12,296 nt of DNA. It comes from Nautiliaceae bacterium (GTDB lineage Bacteria > Campylobacterota > Campylobacteria > Campylobacterales > Nautiliaceae). The stretch spans positions 1 through 12,296 of the forward strand of contig JALTBU010000019.1 in the NCBI GenBank assembly GCA_027008345.1. Reading direction: 5' to 3'. The position numbers and the translations under genes are program-made. The notes beneath the pieces were generated by a model. That model was not told where the DNA came from, ran no database searches, and saw nothing but the letters and a program-made list of their open reading frames with translations. Positions 7,406 through 12,296 of this stretch are shown here, in pieces (positions within the stretch are counted from its first letter, which is position 1; each line of letters opens with the position of its first letter).

Positions 7406-8049
7406 TATAAGCCTTTCATTTGAAGGTACTCTTTTATCTCTTTAAGTAAAATTGCAGGATTTTTTATAGGATATTGTAAATTATGAATAATTTCACTTGC
7501 TTTTATTCCTTTTATTTCAAGATGTCCTATCTTTTCTTCCAAAGTATTAGCGTCAGTAATAGGATAATGTACACCTTTTATATTTTTAAGTACAAGATAT
7601 GCCCAAGGAGTATCACATTGTGCTACAGCTTCTTTGGCAATTTCTCTACAATATTCCATAACAGTTTGTGAATCTTCTCCAGCTTTTATATATTTATAAG
7701 CAAGTTTTGCAATACCTCCTGCGGTATGGACTTTTAGCTGTTTTTTCTCTTCTGTTGTAAGCTCATCAATATGTTCAATTTTATAAAGTGCCAAATTTGG
7801 ATCCGCTCTTAAAATTTGTCTTACTGTATTACGGGTTAAACCTATAAATTCGGCAATTTCATCTTCTGTTTTTAAAAACTCTTCTTTTAATACAATGGCA
7901 AATGAAGCCCTTGCTATGCTTGGAAGCCATGTAAGAGTTCTGTATTCTGCAAGTTTATTAAGTCCTCCAAGTAAATCAATTGATTTGAAAAACACTCTTT
8001 CAGCCAAATATTTTACTTCGTTGTCATTCACTTTTACATCTAAAATCAT
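7405..8049 (-). CDS. Near-KaiC family HTH regulatory protein
   Basis: 214 residues. Residues 62-81 (EDEIAEFIGLTRNTVRQILR) form a plausible helix-turn-helix. The segment about 100-150, with KVHTAGGIAKLAYKYIKAG, resembles the 'near-KaiC' domain that is known to occur beside KaiC-like ATPases in archaea and thermophilic bacteria; the family assignment is from memory of that domain's pattern and its position here. No transmembrane segment is visible. A very strong ribosome site AGGAGGTGA lies within the last codons (GGEK) of the KaiC-like gene, and ATG overlaps that gene's stop (ATGA), so the two proteins are translated in step. It may be a DNA-binding output for the ATPase, though target and effector are unknown. 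The alternative is a protein-binding partner whose HTH does not contact DNA. Confidence 0.7.
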   Translation of the reverse strand: MILDVKVNDNEVKYLAERVFFKSIDLLGGLNKLAEYRTLTWLPSIARASFAIVLKEEFLKTEDEIAEFIGLTRNTVRQILRADPNLALYKIEHIDELTTEEKKQLKVHTAGGIAKLAYKYIKAGEDSQTVMEYCREIAKEAVAQCDTPWAYLVLKNIKGVHYPITDANTLEEKIGHLEIKGIKASEIIHNLQYPIKNPAILLKEIKEYLQMKGL

Positions 8050-8897
8050 TTTTCACCTCCTATTGGTTGTTTAATTTTTACAAGTCCGGTTTCTGTTATT
8101 TCAAGAAATCTGATTTTTGTATCATGCCCACACATTCTGCATCCGTCAATCCTAAAAAGCCTTACAAGCTCACCAAGAGGCTTTTTATACATTCTTTCTT
8201 TATAAGTAGAATCCACTATATCTTTACTTAAAACAATAGTCCCATCTACTATATGACCTACCGCATATCCTCCTGCGGCTTCGGAGCTTAAAGTATCGTG
8301 TCCGCTTCTTTTTTGGGATACCAGAACCGAAGTCTGGTACCATTTCTTTAAGAAATTATATACTATTCTGACAATTGTTCTTGCCATCATTTCTTTATTT
8401 TCAAAAAGACCTGTAATAGAATCTATCACAGTAAATTTTATTTTATATTCTTTAATGACATATGCTAATGTATTAAGCAGGGTATGAACGTCATCTCTTA
8501 ATTGAAAATGACTTGTAGCATCTATAAAAATTATATTTTCATCTACTACATTTTCATCTATTCCCATAGCTTTTGCCCTTAGTTTCATAGATGCTACTAC
8601 ATAATTTGCAGGTGTTTCAACTGTAATAAAACATACCTTATCATTTTGAGCCTGATAAATTGCAAACTGTTCTGCCATAAGGCTTTTTCCTGTATCATTA
8701 ACTCCTGTTAAATTACATACACTGTATGCCGGCATTCCGCCTAAATTTTTTTTGACAGGTTTGCCATTCTTTACATCGGCAATAAAAAACAGTTCATCAA
8801 GTCCTTCAATTCCTGTTGGAATACCTTTGATTTCAGGTGCTTTTTTAAGTGCTTCTTTTGCGGGGATTATCGCATCTTTGAAGATTTCTTCGCTCAT
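8046..8897 (-). CDS. KaiC-like RecA-fold ATPase
   Basis: 283 residues, one RecA/KaiC domain, against two in cyanobacterial KaiC. Residues 26-37 (IPTGIEGLDELF) are the typical KaiC entry motif. Walker A is GVNDTGKS (65-72), a catalytic glutamate lies in VETPAN (93-98), and Walker B ends at Asp159 in KFTVIDSITGL. Residues 195-223 match the loop seen in this group (SQKRSG, then SSEAAGGYAVGHIVDGTIVLS). Near the C-terminus a CRMCGH motif (253-258) could bind metal or act as a redox pair. It most resembles the archaeal/thermophile KaiC-domain proteins typified by Archaeoglobus AF_0795, whose role is thought to be signalling but is not established. AAGGAGGG four bases before the ATG is a strong ribosome site. 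It is the first gene of the operon with near-KaiC and pyk. Confidence 0.85.
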   Translation of the reverse strand: MSEEIFKDAIIPAKEALKKAPEIKGIPTGIEGLDELFFIADVKNGKPVKKNLGGMPAYSVCNLTGVNDTGKSLMAEQFAIYQAQNDKVCFITVETPANYVVASMKLRAKAMGIDENVVDENIIFIDATSHFQLRDDVHTLLNTLAYVIKEYKIKFTVIDSITGLFENKEMMARTIVRIVYNFLKKWYQTSVLVSQKRSGHDTLSSEAAGGYAVGHIVDGTIVLSKDIVDSTYKERMYKKPLGELVRLFRIDGCRMCGHDTKIRFLEITETGLVKIKQPIGGEK

Positions 8898-8948
8898 TTT
8901 TCCCTCCTTGACTAAATATATTTTAGCTAAAAATACTCAATTTTGCAA
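8898..8948 (-). promoter_or_regulatory. Promoter and ribosome site of the KaiC-like operon
   Basis: On the minus strand TTGCAA (8948-8943) and TAAAAT (8925-8920) are separated by exactly 17 bases, a good sigma-70 layout, giving a start near 8913. The AAGGAGGG ribosome site covers 8909-8902, four bases before the ATG. It suggests that the operon has its own promoter rather than depending on read-through from aroF. Confidence 0.55.
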
Positions 8949-9105
8949 GGAGAGTTTTTAAGGCAATGGCTAAATAGCAAAATGAGTTTAATAAATTTGT
9001 TTAGCGAGTTAATAATTTTTAGATTTTAATGTTAAAAAAACTGTTTTTATTGAATTGTTCAGTCAGTGTTGTTTTAATATCAATTGAAAAATAATAAAAG
9101 TTGAT

Positions 9106-9121
9106 TATACTTGTATAGTAT
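9106..9121. repeat. Short palindromic site in the aroF-KaiC gap
   Basis: TATAC-TT-GTATA (9106-9117) and the shifted dyad ATACT-N5-AGTAT (9107-9121) overlap in the 246-bp gap that follows the aroF stop. It could be an operator or part of a weak transcript end. Such AT-rich dyads also arise by chance in this composition. The rest of the gap from about 8949 to 9105 shows no gene, no strong hairpin and no recognisable RNA. Confidence 0.25.
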
Positions 9122-9143
9122 TATAAAAAAAGAGGAAAGAAAG

Positions 9144-10202
9144 TTATTTGACTTTTATACAGTCTGTTTCTTTCTGGGCGTCAAACTCCCACCACTCTTT
9201 TTGATTCCAAGGTTTAAGTTCTTTTAATTTTTTCATCAAGTATTCAAAATCTCTTGGAAGAAGAGCCTGATCACCATCACTCAAAGCTTCTTTTGGACAG
9301 TTATGCATCTCAATTATAAGTCCGTCAGCTCCTGCTGCCATACCTGCGTAAGCAAGAGGTGAAACGAATTCTCTTTTACCTGCCGCGTGGCTTGGATCTA
9401 CAATAATTGGTAAATGAGTCATTTTTTGCATAATTGGAACTAATGTTACATCAAGTGTATTTCTGATGCTTGGCTCATATGTTCTTGTTCCTCTAAGACA
9501 AAGAATAACTTTATCATTTCCCTCACTCATAATATATTCCGCACTCATTAAATGTTCTTTTACAGTTGATGCAATTCCGTTTTTAAGAATTACTGGTTTA
9601 TCAAGTTTTCCTATTTCTTTAAGTAAAGGAAAATTTTGCATATTTCTTGCCCCAATTTGAATAACGTCTGCATATTTATATACAACATCTATATCATTTA
9701 TACTCATAAGTTCAGTAACAATCGGAAGACCGGTTTCTTTTTTGGCTTCCATAAGCATTTTAAGACCTTCTTCACCATGTCCTTGGAAAGAATAAGGTGA
9801 AGTTCTCGGTTTATATGCCCCACCTCTTAGCATATGTGCACCGTTTTCTTTTGCTACTTTTGCTAAGTACACTACATTTTCAACTGTATCGACGCTGCAA
9901 GGACCTGCAATAATTACTTTATGCCCTCCGCCTACTTTTACACCTTCTATGTCAAATACACTGTCTTCTGGATGAAATTGTCTGCTTGCTCTTTTGTAAG
10001 GAGCTGAAACTTCAAGTACTTTTGCAACTCCTGGAAGTGTGCTTAGCGGTCTTCCTGCAAGATCTGTTTTATCACCTATAATTCCAATAACTACTTGTTT
10101 TTCACCTGGTGCGATACTTACTTCATGACCCCATTGTTTAATTTGTTCAATGGTTTTTTTAATCTCTTCTTCGCTGGCACCAACTTTCATAACCAATACC
10201 AT
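9144..10202 (-). CDS. aroF: 3-deoxy-7-phosphoheptulonate (DAHP) synthase, Thermotoga type
   Basis: 352 residues. The enzyme joins phosphoenolpyruvate and erythrose 4-phosphate, the first step to chorismate and aromatic amino acids. Residues 1-70 are a ferredoxin-like, ACT-like regulatory domain (MVLVMKVGAS, then VVIGIIGD at 37-44), and residues 73-330 the TIM barrel. The four metal ligands are visible: Cys102 in AGPCSV, His272 in DPSHAAGKR, Glu298 in LIIEMH and Asp309 in LSDGDQAL. KPRTS (131-135) is the substrate-binding motif. This N-terminal domain is the allosteric site for aromatic amino acids in the Thermotoga enzyme, so feedback inhibition by Tyr or Phe is likely. AAAGGAT precedes the ATG at 10202, and MVLVMK aligns with the family N-terminus, so this start is preferred over Met5. 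The gene lies upstream of the KaiC-like operon on the same strand. Confidence 0.96.
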   Translation of the reverse strand: MVLVMKVGASEEEIKKTIEQIKQWGHEVSIAPGEKQVVIGIIGDKTDLAGRPLSTLPGVAKVLEVSAPYKRASRQFHPEDSVFDIEGVKVGGGHKVIIAGPCSVDTVENVVYLAKVAKENGAHMLRGGAYKPRTSPYSFQGHGEEGLKMLMEAKKETGLPIVTELMSINDIDVVYKYADVIQIGARNMQNFPLLKEIGKLDKPVILKNGIASTVKEHLMSAEYIMSEGNDKVILCLRGTRTYEPSIRNTLDVTLVPIMQKMTHLPIIVDPSHAAGKREFVSPLAYAGMAAGADGLIIEMHNCPKEALSDGDQALLPRDFEYLMKKLKELKPWNQKEWWEFDAQKETDCIKVK

Positions 10203-10228
10203 TTTTATCCTTTTTTAATTTTTAATGT

Positions 10229-10257
10229 ATTATAACAAGTTTAAAGAGCACTTTCAA
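10229..10257 (-). promoter_or_regulatory. Promoter of aroF
   Basis: On the minus strand TTGAAA (10257-10252) and a perfect TATAAT (10234-10229) are separated by exactly 17 bases. This is the best sigma-70 promoter in the window and predicts a start near 10222, about 20 bases before the aroF ATG. The -35 box is unusually good for this phylum, which often lacks one. Confidence 0.7.
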
Positions 10258-10338
10258 TAGCAAATAAGTATTAAATGATAAAAATTTTCCAAAAATATAT
10301 TTTTTAGTCTTTTTTTTCCTTTTTTTATTTCTATTAGT

Positions 10339-10344
10339 TATAAT
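10339..10344 (+). promoter_or_regulatory. -10 box of the exonuclease gene
   Basis: A perfect TATAAT preceded by T-runs (10307-10329), the common Campylobacterota promoter layout without a -35 box. The transcript should begin near 10351, leaving a leader of about 13 bases with only a weak GAG ribosome site (10356-10358). Confidence 0.55.
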
Positions 10345-10363
10345 TCTTAAAAAAAGAGTAGTA

Positions 10364-11131
10364 ATGGATAAACTTATCTCTAAATTAAAAAGAGGTGTTA
10401 CAAAAAAAGAATTTTTGAAATTAAATGAAAATAATTATCCCGGATTTGATTTTGAAGCTCTTTATGATTTGCTTAAATTTCAAGGCTTGCCTTTAATTAT
10501 AATTGATGATAAGGTTTATTTAAAAACAGCATTGATTCCATATAGTGACTATGAATATGCAGTGGTTGATTTGGAAGTTAATAATTCAAAACCAAAAGAA
10601 GGTCAGGCTATTGAAATAGGGGCGGTTAAAATTAAAAATGGGAAAATAATAGATGAATTTTCTTCACTTATTTATGCCGATGAAGTACCTAAATATGTTA
10701 CAAAAGTAACTGGAATAGATCAGAAAATGCTTAAAAATCAAAAAACCCAAAAAGAAATTTTAAAGAAATTCAGATTATTTTTGGGTGATAGTGTATTTGT
10801 GGCACATGCAGCTGATTTTGATTTTAATTTTTTGGCAAAACAGTTTGAAAAAGAAAATTTGGGAGAACTTTTAAATAGGCACTTATGTACTATTACACTT
10901 GCGGAAAAAACAATTGAAGCCGAGCGTTATGGGCTTAAATATTTAAAAGATGAACTTAATCTTCCGCCTGAAATAGACCATAGGGCTCTTGGAGATGCAA
11001 GAACCACAGCAAGAGTTTTTTTGAAGGCTTTAAATAATCTTCCTGAAAATATTATATCAACGGAAGATTTGATAGACTTTGCCGCTCCTAAAAAAAATAA
11101 GTGTAAAAAGAAGAAAAAAATTAATAATTAG
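10364..11131 (+). CDS. DnaQ-like DEDDh 3'-5' exonuclease
   Basis: 255 residues. An N-terminal region of about 60 residues (possibly a small winged-helix-like domain, LISKLKRGVTKKEFLKL) precedes the nuclease. All DEDDh residues are present: Asp69 and Glu71 in VVDLEV, Asp153 in VAHAADFDFNFL, His206 and Asp211 in DHRALGDAR. The usual 'DxETTG' is DLEVNNS and the 'HN' of motif II is HA, so the surroundings differ from the standard proofreading subunit while the catalytic set is intact. The C-terminus is a lysine-rich tail (243-252) that may contact nucleic acid. It could be the proofreading epsilon subunit of DNA polymerase III or a separate repair/RNA exonuclease; the sequence does not decide. 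It is transcribed alone, and its 3' end overlaps the convergent diguanylate cyclase gene by 11 bp. Confidence 0.85.
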   Translation: MDKLISKLKRGVTKKEFLKLNENNYPGFDFEALYDLLKFQGLPLIIIDDKVYLKTALIPYSDYEYAVVDLEVNNSKPKEGQAIEIGAVKIKNGKIIDEFSSLIYADEVPKYVTKVTGIDQKMLKNQKTQKEILKKFRLFLGDSVFVAHAADFDFNFLAKQFEKENLGELLNRHLCTITLAEKTIEAERYGLKYLKDELNLPPEIDHRALGDARTTARVFLKALNNLPENIISTEDLIDFAAPKKNKCKKKKKINN

Positions 11132-12296
11132 ACTCTATTTTTAATTTTTCATCAAAAATAACAACTTTATTTCTTCCTGTATTTTTGGCTTTATAAAGTG
11201 CTAAATCTGCAAATTTTATACACTCCCATGGTTTTTCACAATCATCCGGATACAAAGCCCCACCTATACTTACTGTTTTATTTATAATATTTTTACCGGC
11301 GTTGAATTTTGTTTTTTCCACTGCCTCTCTTATTTTTTCTGCGGATTTAAGTAAATCTTCTTTTGATTTTAAATTTGTAAGAATTACCAAAAATTCTTCT
11401 CCGCCGAATCTTACTGCCAAATCTGATTCTCGTATTGAATTTAATAATATAGTACTTACTGTTTTTAATATATTATCCCCTGCATCATGTCCGTATGTGT
11501 CATTGATTTTTTTGAAATAATCAATATCAATCATTAAAAATCCAACTTTATTCTTTTTTCTTTTTGCATTGGCAATAATTAACGGAAGAGTCTCTTCCAT
11601 ATATCTTCTGTTATAAAGATTGGTTAGAGGGTCTTTTATACTTTGTTTTTTAAGCAATTTTAATGTATATTTTGATTCTATTATTGAGGAAGCTTCATTT
11701 AAATAAGATTTTATATAAGGTAAAGATTCTAATATTTGTTTTTCGCCTTTATCATACATTATTTTTAAAATTCCTGTAAAATTCCCTTCTACACTAAAAG
11801 GAATGCAATAATACTCATTGCTACATATATGATTAGGACATAAATTTTCAAAATCTTTTGAATCTACTATATGTTTTGTTCTATATGCTCTGCATACCGT
11901 AGGATTTTCTTCAACATTACAGCAGATTTCCCCTTCTTTATTTGTATAAAAAACTTTTTTTTCGTTATTATCGATTCCGATTAAAGCATAATGTTTTATA
12001 TTGAATTTTTTTATAACAGTAACTATTCTTTCTAAAATTATAGCTTCTGTTGCATCTTCTTCGATTACATTTTTAAATTTAAATATATCTGCAAGTTGTG
12101 AAATCGTTTCTTTTGCGTCAATTAAAGGGTTTTTACTTTTAGGTTTTTCTATCAATGATGTATATTTTTCTTCTATAACGCCAAAAGAATCATTAAGTTT
12201 ATTTATAAATTCATTATATGTATTTACAAAATCATATGCTTTTCCCTTTAATTTTGTATGAATCTTATAATTAAAATCTCCTTTTAATATATGCTG
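11121..12296 (-). CDS. HAMP-GAF-GGDEF diguanylate cyclase (N-terminus cut by window edge)
   Basis: At least 391 codons are open up to the right edge, so the N-terminus is missing. The first TTG at 12155-12153 is not the start: the 47 codons upstream encode a HAMP-like segment (HILKGDFNYKI, then VNTYNEFINKL), which usually follows a membrane helix, so the whole protein is probably a membrane sensor. Counting from that TTG, residues 25-160 are GAF-like with six cysteines (78, 79, 88, 106, 111, 117). Residues 170-340 are the GGDEF domain, with DPLTNLYNRR (175-184), the active site GGEEF (251-255) and an inhibitory I-site RESD (242-245) exactly five residues upstream. It should make cyclic di-GMP from two GTP and be product-inhibited. 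The signal may be redox or a metal through the cysteines, which is inference. Its end overlaps the exonuclease gene. Confidence 0.9.
   Translation of the reverse strand, partial: QHILKGDFNYKIHTKLKGKAYDFVNTYNEFINKLNDSFGVIEEKYTSLIEKPKSKNPLIDAKETISQLADIFKFKNVIEEDATEAIILERIVTVIKKFNIKHYALIGIDNNEKKVFYTNKEGEICCNVEENPTVCRAYRTKHIVDSKDFENLCPNHICSNEYYCIPFSVEGNFTGILKIMYDKGEKQILESLPYIKSYLNEASSIIESKYTLKLLKKQSIKDPLTNLYNRRYMEETLPLIIANAKRKKNKVGFLMIDIDYFKKINDTYGHDAGDNILKTVSTILLNSIRESDLAVRFGGEEFLVILTNLKSKEDLLKSAEKIREAVEKTKFNAGKNIINKTVSIGGALYPDDCEKPWECIKFADLALYKAKNTGRNKVVIFDEKLKIESNY

Noticed and set aside
8046..8897. A true circadian KaiC or RadA/RecA recombinase.
   Set aside because: It has a single RecA domain, no KaiA/KaiB nearby and no recombinase DNA-binding features; near-KaiC adjacency points to the archaeal-type KaiC-like group.
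9036..9048. AAAAACTGTTTTT as a hairpin terminator.
   Set aside because: The stem is five A-T pairs with a three-base loop, too weak to act as a terminator on either strand.
9123..9155. Stem AAAGT-N6-ACTTT over the aroF stop, followed on the minus strand by a T-run at 9131-9124, as an aroF terminator.
   Set aside because: Only five mostly A-T pairs, and the T-run starts eight bases after the stem; possible but not supported enough to annotate.
12001..12261. Plus-strand open frame at the right edge.
   Set aside because: It is antisense to the continuous HAMP-GAF-GGDEF reading frame.

Overview
The window is very AT-rich. Its genes are tightly packed, and several start or stop codons overlap. 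Gene content and protein style (lysine- and asparagine-rich, with a DnaQ-like exonuclease and a HAMP-GAF-GGDEF signalling protein) suggest a member of the Campylobacterota. A thermophilic or deep-vent lineage such as Nautiliales fits best, because the window also holds genes of hyperthermophile style: a KaiC-like ATPase with its 'near-KaiC' partner, a DAHP synthase with Thermotoga-type architecture, and a pyruvate kinase with the lysine-type potassium-site signature. The taxonomic call is an inference from protein style; I could not run a search.

Left block (1-6026). A GspK-like minor pseudopilin gene, cut by the window edge, is divergent from a tight gspG-gspH-gspI-gspJ-like run. Together they give a full set of type II secretion pseudopilins. 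Immediately downstream, behind its own promoter with an 11-bp direct repeat, lie a 764-residue surface-type lipoprotein and a putative outer-membrane beta-barrel. Neither is recognisable as a known family. They may be cargo or partners of the secretion system.

Middle block (6023-10202, all on the minus strand). A Thermotoga-type DAHP synthase (aroF) comes first. After a 246-bp gap follows a three-gene, translationally coupled operon: KaiC-like ATPase, near-KaiC HTH protein, pyruvate kinase. Both aroF and pyk products consume phosphoenolpyruvate, so the KaiC-like pair sits between two enzymes of the PEP node. This is the most interesting arrangement in the window.

Right block (10364-12296). 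A DEDDh exonuclease of the DnaQ type converges, with overlapping 3' ends, on a diguanylate cyclase. That cyclase gene runs off the right edge. What is visible is a HAMP-like segment, a cysteine-rich GAF-like domain and an intact GGEEF domain with an I-site. No RNA genes, insertion sequences or CRISPR arrays were seen, and no gap between genes exceeds about 250 bases.
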